Source of the DNA: a virus
Direction: 5' to 3' (one strand)
Virus record (IMG/VR): IMGVR_UViG_3300034120_001198
Coordinates: 1 to 41,175 of that record
Length of the DNA stretch: 41,175 bases
Below the pieces are notes generated by a model, which saw nothing but the letters and a program-made list of their open reading frames with translations, ran no database searches and was not told the DNA's origin. Positions 1 through 9,451 of this stretch are shown in pieces. Numbering within the stretch: the stretch's first letter is position 1; each line of letters begins with the position of its first letter. The translations under genes and the position numbers were made by a program.

Positions 1-127
1 CTAAAGTTGGTGATAATTTTAGAAATGTTGGTAACTACAGAAATGCTGTAAACAAGTTGTCTTATGCTTTAGGACAAATGGGATTAGCTTTTGGTGTATT
101 TGAGGGTTTAAGATACTTTGTAGATGC
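1..127. repeat. Terminal direct repeat, left copy (circle overlap)
   Basis: Bases 1-127 are identical to 41049-41175. An exact overlap of 127 at the two ends is what a de Bruijn assembler leaves when it closes a circle with a k-mer of 127, so I read it as an assembly overlap rather than a biological terminal repeat. The tape-measure reading frame continues in phase through the join, which supports a circular map of 41,048 bases. The virion DNA may still be linear and circularly permuted. Confidence 0.95.
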
Positions 128-3100
128 ACAAGTACAATTAAACACACTTCAATTATCATTACGTTCAGTATCTAAGGACACGCAAGAATTTAACGATAAT
201 TTTCAATTTGCTTCTGATGTTTCCAAAAGATATGGACAAGATATTAATAAGATTGTAGACACATACAAAAACTTTATAGCTTCAACTAATGAATCAAATG
301 TATCTTTAGCTAGAAGAAAAGAATTGTATGAGCAGATTATAAAAGCTGGTTCAACATTAGCTTTAAGTAATGATGATATTGAGGGAACTTTAAGGGCTGT
401 AGGACAGATATTTTCTAAGGGAACTGTTCAGAGTGAGGAACTTAGACAGCAATTAGGGGAAAGACTTCCAGGAGCTTTTAATATAATGGCAAAAGCAATT
501 GGGGTATCAGAAGTTGAGTTAAACAAGATGTTGAAAGATGGTGTTGTCTTAGCTGAAGATGTAATGCCTTTATTTGGTAAAGAGTTAGAAAGACAATTTG
601 GTACTGGTTCAACTAATAAATTAAAAACTCTTGGTGGTGCTTGGAACTTGCTTAAAACAAACATTGTCTTAACAATTGATGAAGCTGGTAAAGGTATTAA
701 GACTACTGAAAGATTAGCTGGTGTTATTCGGTATTTAGGTGAAAATATTGGAGGTATTTTAAAATCATTAGTTGTTTTAACTACCTCCTTTGCTACTTAC
801 AGAGGTATTTTATCTATGACGGATGGTAGTATAAGGTTGTTTGCTGTAAGTCTTGCAGATATGGTTAAAGGATTGTTTGGAATGAAACAAGCTACTGATG
901 AGGTATCAGCTTCTACTGTAAAAATGCAATCAATTATAAAAGGTATTGGATGGACAGCTTTAATTGCTGTTCTTACTGAATTGGCTATGAAGTTTTACGA
1001 TGTTGCTAGTGGTGCTAAAAGAGCGAGAGAAGAATTTGAAAATTATCAAAAAGCATTAAAGAAAGGTGAAGATAGAGCAGATAAATATTTAAGTAAAAAA
1101 GAAACTGAAATTGATAGATTGAAGTTAGAATATTTGGTTAAGATTAGAAAAGCTACTGATGATGTTACTAAAGCTAATTTAAGAAAGGAAGCTACTCAAA
1201 AAATTAATCAGAAAAGAGATGAAATGGAAGCTGAAATTTTAAAAAAGATTCAGATAGCTACAGATAAGAAAAATAAAGCAGAACTTGAAAGACAAAGAAT
1301 TGTAAATCAGTCTAAATACAGACCTATTCAGTCTATTGAAGCTGGTGGTAAAAGAGTTTATAAGGATTATACTACTGAAGAAATAGCAAAGTTTCAGCAA
1401 CAAAATAAACCATTGATTAAAGCACCATCTTTTATGGAGAGCAATCCAGAATGGGAAAAAGATAGAAAAAACTACAGAGAAGCTACAGATATTATAATTG
1501 ATTACACAAAAGAAATTATAACTTATAAGAACGAATTAAAAAATAGTCAGACTGTAACAGAGGATTTTGGTAAGTCTACTGAAGAATCATCTAAGAAAGT
1601 TGGTAAAGCTGTTAAAAATTATACAGCACCAATACAAGCTATTAAATTTGAATTTAAAGATTTAGAAGAATATGTTATTGATGTAAATCAAGCTTTGAGG
1701 GATTTACAAGAGATAGCTAATAAAACAGAACTTGATAACTATAATAAATCTTTAGATAAAGCAGTTGAGAGGTCATCTAAACTAGCTAAGTTGTTTTTCT
1801 ATAAAGACAATTCATTCTTGAAAACTCAACAAGGAATGAGAGGTTTGTCTAATTTATTTCAGATGCCAGATGGATTGGGTGTTGGTAAAAACATACTTCC
1901 ACAAAGTATAATTGAAGATTATAGAAAGCAGATTAGAAAAGCTAGTAGTGAGTTTGAGAGGATTCAAATTGAAGAAGGTTTAGACCAGACTTTACTAAAC
2001 ATAGCACCACAGATTATAGGTAGTGAAGAATATCAAAAGATAATTCAAAACTTAGATGCTATTCAAAATTTAAGAAAAAAGCAGATTGATATTGAAGCTA
2101 ATTATAAAAAGAAAAAGCTTGAAGAAGAATATAAAGAAAAATCAGATAAAGAAAAAGAATTTTATGATAAGCAAATTGAAGCTTTCAAAGATATGGAAAG
2201 AATGAAAGTTGAAATAACTTATCAAAATCAAATGATTGCTGTAGACAATATGAGTTCTTTATCTGAAAATCAAAAATCAAGTAGAAAAGGAAAGTTAGGT
2301 GCTAGTCAGCAAAAAGCTTTAGATGCTGTTAATGATATTTTTAGAAGGTTTGAAGAAAAAAACACTAAGACTAGAACAGATAATGAGGTTAAAAGAAAAG
2401 AAGAATTTGATACAAAGATTAGAGCTATAGATGCTGAAACTGATTATGAGTATAAACAACTTCAAGATGAAAAGCTAGAGAAAACTAAAGATATTAATGA
2501 GCAAATAGTTGAATCAGCTAAAGAGGGTATGGAATCTATGAAAGATACAGCCAGAAGTGTTTATGAGTATATTAACTTGATTCTTGAAATGATGGTTACT
2601 CAATCTGAAAGAAGATTAGAGCAATTAGGACTTAACCTAGATAAAGTTAAGGAGAAACAAAGTAAGCTTACTCAATTGGCTGTAAATGGAAATATAGAAG
2701 CTACAGAATCATTAGCATTAAATGAGAAAGAACAAGCTAGGATTCAGAAGAACATTGAGAGAGAACAAAGAAGAATAGAAATGCTTAAATTAGCACAATC
2801 TGTTTATTCAACCTATGCTTCGTATGCTAGCAATCCAGAGATTAAAAATCCATTAACTAAGACTGTATCTGACATGACTGTACTATCACAATTCGTTAAG
2901 ACTTTACCAACATTCTATAAGGGTACTGAAACAGATGTTAAAACAGCATTAGGCAATCCAGATTTACAAGGTAAAGATGGTTACATTGTTAGGGTAGATG
3001 GTAGTGAGAAGATATTAAATCCTAGACTGTCAGCTATGACTGGTAACATGACTACTTATGAAATAGCTAAATTAGCTGAAGAACATAGGTTAGGTAAATT

Positions 3101-3308
3101 AGTTAAATCTGGTGATGGTGCAATTCAGATTAAAAACAATTGGGAAACTAACTTACTTATTGATAAACTAGATTCATTAGAGAAAACAATTATGAATAAA
3201 TCTGAAACAAATATAGAAGTTGGTGAGATACTTGGTGGTGTAATGCACATTGTAGAAACTACTAAGAAACCAAACACAATTGTAAGAAACATTCGGAGAT
3301 ATAGCTAA
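1..3308 (+). CDS. Tape measure protein, C-terminal part (continues from 40208)
   Basis: This frame is open from base 3 and is the continuation of the gene that starts at 40208; the whole protein is about 1382 residues. A tape-measure N-terminal domain (TIGR02675 type) is visible around whole-protein residues 420-485, including QLGERLPGAFNIMAKAIGVS and LKDGVVLAEDVMPLF. Before and after it lie long charged, coiled-coil-like stretches, with hydrophobic patches (for example ILKSLVVLTTSFATY) as expected of a protein packed in the tail tube and ejected with DNA. At the usual 0.15 nm per residue, the tail would be about 200 nm long (inference). The first in-frame alternative start here (TTG at 57) is not the real start. 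A hairpin follows the stop. Confidence 0.95.
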   Translation, partial: KVGDNFRNVGNYRNAVNKLSYALGQMGLAFGVFEGLRYFVDAQVQLNTLQLSLRSVSKDTQEFNDNFQFASDVSKRYGQDINKIVDTYKNFIASTNESNVSLARRKELYEQIIKAGSTLALSNDDIEGTLRAVGQIFSKGTVQSEELRQQLGERLPGAFNIMAKAIGVSEVELNKMLKDGVVLAEDVMPLFGKELERQFGTGSTNKLKTLGGAWNLLKTNIVLTIDEAGKGIKTTERLAGVIRYLGENIGGILKSLVVLTTSFATYRGILSMTDGSIRLFAVSLADMVKGLFGMKQATDEVSASTVKMQSIIKGIGWTALIAVLTELAMKFYDVASGAKRAREEFENYQKALKKGEDRADKYLSKKETEIDRLKLEYLVKIRKATDDVTKANLRKEATQKINQKRDEMEAEILKKIQIATDKKNKAELERQRIVNQSKYRPIQSIEAGGKRVYKDYTTEEIAKFQQQNKPLIKAPSFMESNPEWEKDRKNYREATDIIIDYTKEIITYKNELKNSQTVTEDFGKSTEESSKKVGKAVKNYTAPIQAIKFEFKDLEEYVIDVNQALRDLQEIANKTELDNYNKSLDKAVERSSKLAKLFFYKDNSFLKTQQGMRGLSNLFQMPDGLGVGKNILPQSIIEDYRKQIRKASSEFERIQIEEGLDQTLLNIAPQIIGSEEYQKIIQNLDAIQNLRKKQIDIEANYKKKKLEEEYKEKSDKEKEFYDKQIEAFKDMERMKVEITYQNQMIAVDNMSSLSENQKSSRKGKLGASQQKALDAVNDIFRRFEEKNTKTRTDNEVKRKEEFDTKIRAIDAETDYEYKQLQDEKLEKTKDINEQIVESAKEGMESMKDTARSVYEYINLILEMMVTQSERRLEQLGLNLDKVKEKQSKLTQLAVNGNIEATESLALNEKEQARIQKNIEREQRRIEMLKLAQSVYSTYASYASNPEIKNPLTKTVSDMTVLSQFVKTLPTFYKGTETDVKTALGNPDLQGKDGYIVRVDGSEKILNPRLSAMTGNMTTYEIAKLAEEHRLGKLVKSGDGAIQIKNNWETNLLIDKLDSLEKTIMNKSETNIEVGEILGGVMHIVETTKKPNTIVRNIRRYS

Positions 3309-3315
3309 TAAAAAA

Positions 3316-3338
3316 GCACCACTTGTTTAAGGTGGTGC
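3316..3338. terminator. Hairpin after the tape-measure gene
   Basis: GCACCAC pairs with GTGGTGC to give a strong stem of 7 to 9 pairs with a short loop. On the plus strand no T run follows, while five or six A bases precede it, so it would be a textbook rho-independent terminator only for minus-strand transcription. On the plus strand it may instead protect the 3' end of the late mRNA or weaken read-through. Confidence 0.55.
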
Positions 3339-3388
3339 AATTCTCTGAACTATCAGAAATCAAGGAAACATTACAAAATTAATAAAAT

Positions 3389-5080
3389 ATGCGACACTTT
3401 ATAAACAATCAAGAAATAACACCTAGGAACTTATTTGATATTGGTGTTAAGGTAGACTTTGAAGCTAAATCAGATGAGGTTCAAGTAACAACTGATTCAT
3501 TGTTATTGCCTAGAGAAGCTAAAACATTAATTAGCAATCATATTGATTTTACTGGTTTATTTGAGGGTATTCCATATAAAGTTCAAATGGAAAATGGTAT
3601 TGAGTTAGATTACTATATTGATTTAACTGAAGAACATTTAATTGAAGATAATCAGATACAATGTAGAGTAAAATTAAAAAATTATCACGATGATTTTTAT
3701 GATAGAGCAGATGGATTATCTTTTTCGTTAATCAATTCTAAAAATCCTATACCTTCTGTAAAGTTACAATACATAATATTGCCAGTAGATAAAGAGGGTT
3801 TAGCTGTAAGTTCGTTTATAGCAATGTATTCCATGAGTATAGCAATTGCACAGCAAGCTAAAGAAACAGCAGAATCAGCTAAAGAATTTTCTTCAATTGC
3901 TGGTTATGGATTTTCAGCTTTAGGTGCTATTATTAGTGCTGGACTAAAAGTTGCTATTAATGCTATCTTCTTTGCTATATTAGTTTATGAAGCTACAAAG
4001 CTATGGGAGAATATAAAAGACTTGTTAAATCCTCCAATAAAGCTAGCTAAAGCAAATTTAGTAGTAGACTTAATAAATGCTGGATGTAAGTATTTAGGTT
4101 ACACATTTGAATCTTCAATATTTAGTGGTGAGTATGCTAAACTAGCATTATTGCCAGTGCCTTTAAACAATGCTAATCCTAGCATTTTTGATATTTCATC
4201 TTCTGATTTTAATACAGCAAAGTTATTTAGAGGTTATCCAACGGAACAAGATTCTGTAAGTACATTGGGAGATTTAATGTCAGCAATGCAATCCATGTTT
4301 AATGCTAAAGTTAGAGTTGTAGATAAGATTGTTTATTTTGAAAGATGGGATAAGTTTAAAAGAAATTCAGTTGTCCAATTAGATTCTTCATTAAATGAGC
4401 AAAGCACTAGAACGAATAAATATAGATATGATTTTTCAAGATTGTTTAAAAGGTATTTTATACACTACAATAATGACTATTCTGATATTGTAACATTGGA
4501 TAATTATGTACATCAAGCTTCAGAATACTCTATACAAAACAATCCAGATTCACCAACGTCAACATTAAGTACAGTAAAGGGATTGACTGATATTAACATA
4601 CCTTTTTCTTTAGCTTATACTAAGCAGTCCACAAATTGGTTTGAGGATATTTATGAGGGGTTAAAAGATGCTTTCCAATGGGTTTCTGGTGGAGGTGATG
4701 ACTATTCTGATAAGAAAGGTGTAGTTCTAGTTTCACAATTATACTATTCGTCTACTAAAATATTTATACATGATGGTGTAAGTAGACCAGTTAAAAACTC
4801 TAACGAAACATTATTAAGCACATCTGTATTATGGGATAAATTTCATTACATAAATAGTCCTAATTCTGGATTTATGAGGATTATTAGAAACAATGTAAAA
4901 TTTCCTATGGATTCTAAAACGTTTTTATCAATCTATAAAAATAACTTTATAACTATAGATGGTCAAGATTGTGAGATTATTAACATGGAATATTATGATG
5001 AAAAAAAGTATTCTATAATTACTTATAAAGAGCCAAAAAATATAAATACCAATAACATATTCTTAAAGAAAATATTTTAA
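3389..5080 (+). CDS. Putative tail-tip structural protein with hydrophobic helix
   Basis: 563 residues, directly after the tape measure, where siphoviruses encode distal-tail or tail-tip proteins. The first 110 residues are beta-rich, as in a distal tail protein. Residues about 170-205 (ALGAIISAGLKVAINAIFFAILVYEA) are strongly hydrophobic and could form one or two membrane-spanning helices, preceded by an Ala-rich amphipathic stretch at 140-170. That is unusual for a tail-tip protein and suggests a part in membrane penetration (inference). I recognise no named domain; position is the main evidence for function. Expressed in the late operon, before a small coiled-coil protein at 5090. Confidence 0.6.
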   Translation: MRHFINNQEITPRNLFDIGVKVDFEAKSDEVQVTTDSLLLPREAKTLISNHIDFTGLFEGIPYKVQMENGIELDYYIDLTEEHLIEDNQIQCRVKLKNYHDDFYDRADGLSFSLINSKNPIPSVKLQYIILPVDKEGLAVSSFIAMYSMSIAIAQQAKETAESAKEFSSIAGYGFSALGAIISAGLKVAINAIFFAILVYEATKLWENIKDLLNPPIKLAKANLVVDLINAGCKYLGYTFESSIFSGEYAKLALLPVPLNNANPSIFDISSSDFNTAKLFRGYPTEQDSVSTLGDLMSAMQSMFNAKVRVVDKIVYFERWDKFKRNSVVQLDSSLNEQSTRTNKYRYDFSRLFKRYFIHYNNDYSDIVTLDNYVHQASEYSIQNNPDSPTSTLSTVKGLTDINIPFSLAYTKQSTNWFEDIYEGLKDAFQWVSGGGDDYSDKKGVVLVSQLYYSSTKIFIHDGVSRPVKNSNETLLSTSVLWDKFHYINSPNSGFMRIIRNNVKFPMDSKTFLSIYKNNFITIDGQDCEIINMEYYDEKKYSIITYKEPKNINTNNIFLKKIF

Positions 5081-5089
5081 TTTTGAATT

Positions 5090-5320
5090 ATGGAAAATGT
5101 TTTTGCAGATACAATAAAATCAATTGAGGAAACAATTGAAAGACAGCGACTTATATATGAGAGTTTGTTGTCTAAAGCTGAAACTGATGAGCAAAAAGAA
5201 TCTATACAAAGATTGATGGCTTTAAGTAATAGCATAAATGAAGCTATTAATAAGAAAGATATTACAGCTTTAAACAAACTTTTAACAGAATTGTCAGATG
5301 CCAATAACACTAATAAATAG
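5090..5320 (+). CDS. Small coiled-coil protein in tail operon
   Basis: 76 residues, almost entirely helical and charged (SIEETIERQRLIYESLLSKA), with no hydrophobic segment. It follows the tail-tip gene by ten bases and overlaps the next gene by 23 bases, so it is translated within the tail operon. It could be a minor tail component or an assembly chaperone; no family recognised. The minus-strand frame opposite it is a shadow. Confidence 0.65.
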   Translation: MENVFADTIKSIEETIERQRLIYESLLSKAETDEQKESIQRLMALSNSINEAINKKDITALNKLLTELSDANNTNK

Positions 5321-7649
5321 TACGTTTACTGATTCTTTTAATCAGACGTTTAAAGTATTTACAGCTAATGCTGGTGATAAAACTACTTGTAAGTTTACAG
5401 TTCTTGAAGATATATCTATTGTTACAACACCTACTGTTTTCTTTACTATAAATAGTTTAGTTAAATCTATAACTATAAGTGGAAACAATGCTTCATTTAT
5501 TAAAGAAGGATTTAGGGTTGGTGATACTATTACGTTTAATGCGTTTGATGGTAACGATGCTTTGGTTGTTAATAAAACTACAACTATAGTTTCTTTAAGT
5601 GATACTGAATTAATTTATTCTTCTAGTATAGGATTGTTTCATGGTAGTCCTAATAGTTCTACTACTTGGTTATTATACAAAACTACTACTAGAAGCTCTT
5701 TTAATTTAAGCTTGAACTTTATAGCTGATAGCAATAATGTAGCAACACCATCTTTAGGTTCATTAATTGATGGAGAAGAAACAAGACTAGGTTTAGCACC
5801 TAATATATCTTTGAATGTTTTAGCAGTAGATGGTTTTACAACTTTAGTCCCTAGTGGAAAGAAAAGTGGTAGTTTTGCTATAAGTAATTATAAAATAACT
5901 AGAAAAGCTAATGTAAATAGGATTGCAAACGCACCATCTTTTGTTACTAAAAAGTATGAGGTTGAGTTTGTAATAGAAAATCCAAACATATTATTTCAAG
6001 AAAAGTTTAAAGGTAGTAATTGCCTTAAATTAGTTGCTTTAATGAAGTTTTCATTGAGCCAAAATGATAATACACCTACTGAATTATATTATAACTCTAA
6101 TGCTAATACTGGGTGGTATGATGAGTCTTATAATGCTGGTACAGCTAATAGTGAGTTAACACAGTATAGTATTCCGACTTTATATTACAACAATGTTGGA
6201 ATACCGAATCAAGTTGCTTTTACTTTTGCCCTTAGAAATTTTGATTATCTTGTTTATGATGGTTTTGAAATTGGTGCTTCTTATGTAACATTGTCAGATT
6301 ATAATAAAAACAAAAAGGATGACCAGAGTGTATTATTGTTTTCTGACACTACTAAATACGTTTACAATGGTTCATTACCGACATCATTAAATTGTGTTGC
6401 AGATATTAGTCTAACAACTGTTACTAATACTGATTTTGGAGGTTATAGATTAAGTGTTATAAATGGAAACATAAGTTTTAGTCAATTTTATTCTGATTTT
6501 TTTGATGGTAGGAATGAGGATGATAGAAGAATAATTATTTGGGTTAAATGTGGTAATGTAAATCATATTTTATTTGATGGTGATTTACAAAAGAAAATGC
6601 CAGTAGGTAAAGAGATAACACCAGTTACAAACTTCTATACACAAGAAAATAACAATACTACTTATGCTGATGTTACTCAAACACCATCAAACTCATTAAG
6701 TCCTTATGCTTGTAACATTCAAGATAATGTTAATTTATTTTCAGAGTTTCAACTTAAAAAGACTGATGCTAATACTAATGTTATAGCTAGTATAGTTGCT
6801 GTTAAAGAAGATATGACTGGTATTCTTGATGAGTTTACTCTGGATGAAATGAGTTTTGGTTTAAGTCAGCAGAACTGGGATGTATGGGGTACTTTGTATA
6901 GTGATAGACAATATAACTTACCTAGTGCTTCATCTAAGAAACAAGGTTTTTTAAAGCTAAAGAATGTTGTTGATGCTAATACTAAAGTGTTTAGATTGTC
7001 TTATCCAGTAATGATTAACTGGAGATATTGGTTAACTGAAACTAATGCTAGTTCTATTTTTATTGGCAATCAAACTAATAACAAGAATTGGAGAAATTAC
7101 TCACTTGATAGTTTAGGTTATAATACTTACTATAAATTGCAGATTGAAAGAAATGGTGTTTTTGATTATAAATATCAACCAATAGGATTTTGGAATTATG
7201 ATGAAACTGGTGTTTTTACTTCTACAATTCAGTTGTTTGATGCAGATACAAATGCTGTTTTGACTTCTATGGTTCTAGGTAAAAAGATTAAGATTAAAGC
7301 TACTCATATTTATAACAAAATCTTTCAGTATGATGGTTGGGGAGATATTATGATTGAAACTACAGAATCTAATCCATCTTGGTTATTATCTACAATTGTT
7401 CCACATCAGACTAATACTCAAAATCCTTTATATCCTATTACTGGTGCTACAGCTACTTATACAATTGTTAATGCTACTACTAGAACTATAGAGTGTTATT
7501 TAGATACAAGCAAGCTAGTTGGAAGTTCTTTTACTATATCTTCTAAGATATGTGATGAGGATATTGTTATAATTCAAGAAACGTTTAAAATAACAGAGGA
7601 TGGTGTTGATAAATTAACAGAAAATTCACTAAATAAAATTATAGAATAA
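5298..7649 (+). CDS. Large beta-rich tail protein (baseplate or central fibre candidate)
   Basis: 783 residues, rich in Thr, Ser, Asn, Tyr and Val with alternating hydrophobic positions, typical of beta-sheet tail-tip or fibre proteins. No membrane segment and no catalytic motif seen. It sits between the tail-tip candidate and a string of fibre-type genes, and ends in a TAATG overlap with the next gene, implying coupled translation. Structural role is inferred from position and composition only. Confidence 0.6.
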   Translation: MPITLINSTFTDSFNQTFKVFTANAGDKTTCKFTVLEDISIVTTPTVFFTINSLVKSITISGNNASFIKEGFRVGDTITFNAFDGNDALVVNKTTTIVSLSDTELIYSSSIGLFHGSPNSSTTWLLYKTTTRSSFNLSLNFIADSNNVATPSLGSLIDGEETRLGLAPNISLNVLAVDGFTTLVPSGKKSGSFAISNYKITRKANVNRIANAPSFVTKKYEVEFVIENPNILFQEKFKGSNCLKLVALMKFSLSQNDNTPTELYYNSNANTGWYDESYNAGTANSELTQYSIPTLYYNNVGIPNQVAFTFALRNFDYLVYDGFEIGASYVTLSDYNKNKKDDQSVLLFSDTTKYVYNGSLPTSLNCVADISLTTVTNTDFGGYRLSVINGNISFSQFYSDFFDGRNEDDRRIIIWVKCGNVNHILFDGDLQKKMPVGKEITPVTNFYTQENNNTTYADVTQTPSNSLSPYACNIQDNVNLFSEFQLKKTDANTNVIASIVAVKEDMTGILDEFTLDEMSFGLSQQNWDVWGTLYSDRQYNLPSASSKKQGFLKLKNVVDANTKVFRLSYPVMINWRYWLTETNASSIFIGNQTNNKNWRNYSLDSLGYNTYYKLQIERNGVFDYKYQPIGFWNYDETGVFTSTIQLFDADTNAVLTSMVLGKKIKIKATHIYNKIFQYDGWGDIMIETTESNPSWLLSTIVPHQTNTQNPLYPITGATATYTIVNATTRTIECYLDTSKLVGSSFTISSKICDEDIVIIQETFKITEDGVDKLTENSLNKIIE

Positions 7650-8128
7650 TGGGCGAAAAAATAACAGATTATAGTAGCATAAGCACTACTAATCCTAATA
7701 AGCTTTCATTGATTGATGTATCTGAATTGTTGGGTAATTCAACTTATGATACTAGAAGCATGAGTTTAGAGAAGTTGGCAAACTATATAAATCCAATTCC
7801 TTATCCTAGTATGACTATTGTTTTAAGTGGTTTTGCTAGTGTTTATTTTGACATTGCAGTAGTTAAAAATACTATTGGTAATAATACATTACCAACTGGA
7901 CTTGTTACTGTTACACAAGCTGGATTTCAAGTGTACACTATTAACCATGTTAATTTTACAACTACAAATTGCATAATTACTCATAGTGGAACAGCAAATT
8001 TATCAAATAGCTATTCAAATGTTTTTAACACAACTAATGGTCAACTAACAATTAGAAATTATACTAATGGTGTTGACACTTTAAATGCTATGAGCCAAGT
8101 AGTTATAACTTTTTATAAAACTAATTAA
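7649..8128 (+). CDS. Tail accessory protein with shared N-terminal anchor module
   Basis: 159 residues. The first 45 residues (MGEKITDYSSIS...LSLIDVSELLGN...TRSMSLEKLANYI) match the start of the next gene product (MGIKITQYPDA...LLDISEKIG...TKKVTMQYL), so both carry the same short module, probably an attachment to the virion. The remainder is a beta-rich domain with many Asn and Thr residues, consistent with a fibre tip or receptor-binding domain (inference). The start codon overlaps the preceding stop (TAATG). Confidence 0.6.
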   Translation: MGEKITDYSSISTTNPNKLSLIDVSELLGNSTYDTRSMSLEKLANYINPIPYPSMTIVLSGFASVYFDIAVVKNTIGNNTLPTGLVTVTQAGFQVYTINHVNFTTTNCIITHSGTANLSNSYSNVFNTTNGQLTIRNYTNGVDTLNAMSQVVITFYKTN

Positions 8129-8130
8129 TT

Positions 8131-8430
8131 ATGGGAATAAAAATAACACAGTATCCAGATGCAAACGCAAGTCCAGATATGGGTTCTTTGTTGGATATAT
8201 CAGAGAAAATAGGTGCTACATACGTAACTAAAAAAGTAACTATGCAATATCTAGTTAGTACAATTGCTAGTAATGCTGTTAAGGGTAGAGGTGTTGCTGT
8301 ATTTATTCAGCCATCATTTCCGACACAAGCAGATTTTGATGCGAAATACGGAAGTGTAGATGGTTTTGGAGTTAATGGTATTGCTGGTAGTAATACATTT
8401 AAGGATGGTGATATTTGGATAAAAATATAA
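8131..8430 (+). CDS. Tail accessory protein sharing the anchor module
   Basis: 99 residues. N-terminal half is a paralogue of the module at the start of the preceding gene. The C-terminal half (GRGVAVFIQPSFPTQADFDAKYG...NTFKDGDIWIKI) resembles short phage fibre-linking segments but I cannot name a family. It lies two bases after the previous stop and two bases before the next start, so it belongs to the same late transcript. Confidence 0.6.
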   Translation: MGIKITQYPDANASPDMGSLLDISEKIGATYVTKKVTMQYLVSTIASNAVKGRGVAVFIQPSFPTQADFDAKYGSVDGFGVNGIAGSNTFKDGDIWIKI

Positions 8431-8431
8431 T

Positions 8432-9451
8432 ATGAAGGGTGCATACATATATCGTAATGGGGCATTTCAAGACCTTTGCTTATGTTCAGTAAAAACTTAT
8501 TTTCAAAACGCTTGGGTTGACATAGAACATAATAGTGTGGATTTTCGTTCTTACTTTAATGTAAATTCTAATGCTGAAGAATTAGACTGTTTTAACGGAA
8601 AGTTTATTAAGTGGGGATATTTGTATAATGGTTATGCAATGCAAGATACTAGGAATATAGCTAATCCTACTAATGGTTGGAGATTGCCTAATAATGCTGA
8701 TATGGCAAGTCTTTCTGTACCTAGCACAACACCATCAGACCTTAGAGGCACTGGATTTTATAATAGAAACAATTTTTATCCAATATTAAGAACTGGCTAT
8801 TTCAGAAAAGCATTTATTGGAAATGAAGTTGTTTCTACAAATAGTTATAATTTTACAGCTATACCATCTATTGTAGTTACAATGAAATTTAGTGAGGGTG
8901 GAATACCTAATGAGTGGTTAGCTACATTTTTTAATGATGATGGTAATTTTGTCATACCAATTAACGAAACTTATATAAATTCAGAATCTAGTGAGGGTAT
9001 TCATTATTATTATGCTAAATGGTCTAATGAAAGTTCTGGTCTTGTTAAGTCTACTGTAAATATGATAGGTAGTATATTAAAGTTTGATTATACTCATGTT
9101 AGATTATGCAGAAACTTACTACCATCTGAATTTGCTTTATTACAAGGTACTTATTTAGGTGATTATGTTGGTAATGATGGTAGAACTTATAAAACTGTAA
9201 AGATTTATAATAGAGCATGGATGGCAGAATATTTGACAGAAACAAAGTATGCTAATGGAGATGATATAGTATTTAATACTACAAAAAGTCAGATAGAAAC
9301 TTCTGCATGGATTAATTTTAATCAAAAAAGTACAGATTCAGCTTACTGGTCTAAAAATCCATACGGAATAAAAAATTGGTTTAGTATTTTGAACGATAAA
9401 TATACTGGTGCTACTTGGTTTACAAATGATATTAAATTCAATATAGAATAA
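8432..9451 (+). CDS. Tail protein with FISUMP-type (C-type-lectin-like) domain
   Basis: 339 residues. It carries signatures of the Fibrobacter succinogenes major paralogous domain (PF09603 / TIGR02145): DGRTYKTVKIYNRAWMAEYL followed by KYANGDDI around residues 250-285, and the partner motif NGWRLPNNADMASL around 81-94. The domain is common in Bacteroidota surface proteins and their phages and has the fold used in some variable receptor-binding proteins. Here the GW-RLP part precedes the DG-Y-WMAE part, reverse to the usual order. The N-terminus (GAYIYRNGAFQD) is a typical phage fibre opening. Receptor binding is likely. TAATG overlap to the next gene. Confidence 0.72.
   Translation: MKGAYIYRNGAFQDLCLCSVKTYFQNAWVDIEHNSVDFRSYFNVNSNAEELDCFNGKFIKWGYLYNGYAMQDTRNIANPTNGWRLPNNADMASLSVPSTTPSDLRGTGFYNRNNFYPILRTGYFRKAFIGNEVVSTNSYNFTAIPSIVVTMKFSEGGIPNEWLATFFNDDGNFVIPINETYINSESSEGIHYYYAKWSNESSGLVKSTVNMIGSILKFDYTHVRLCRNLLPSEFALLQGTYLGDYVGNDGRTYKTVKIYNRAWMAEYLTETKYANGDDIVFNTTKSQIETSAWINFNQKSTDSAYWSKNPYGIKNWFSILNDKYTGATWFTNDIKFNIE

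Noticed and set aside
428-664. Minus-strand frame inside the tape-measure gene
   Set aside because: Shadow of the strong plus-strand gene; no promoter or family.
8432-9451. Diversity-generating retroelement target
   Set aside because: The C-type-lectin-like domain invites the idea, but no reverse transcriptase gene or template repeat was seen anywhere in the window.
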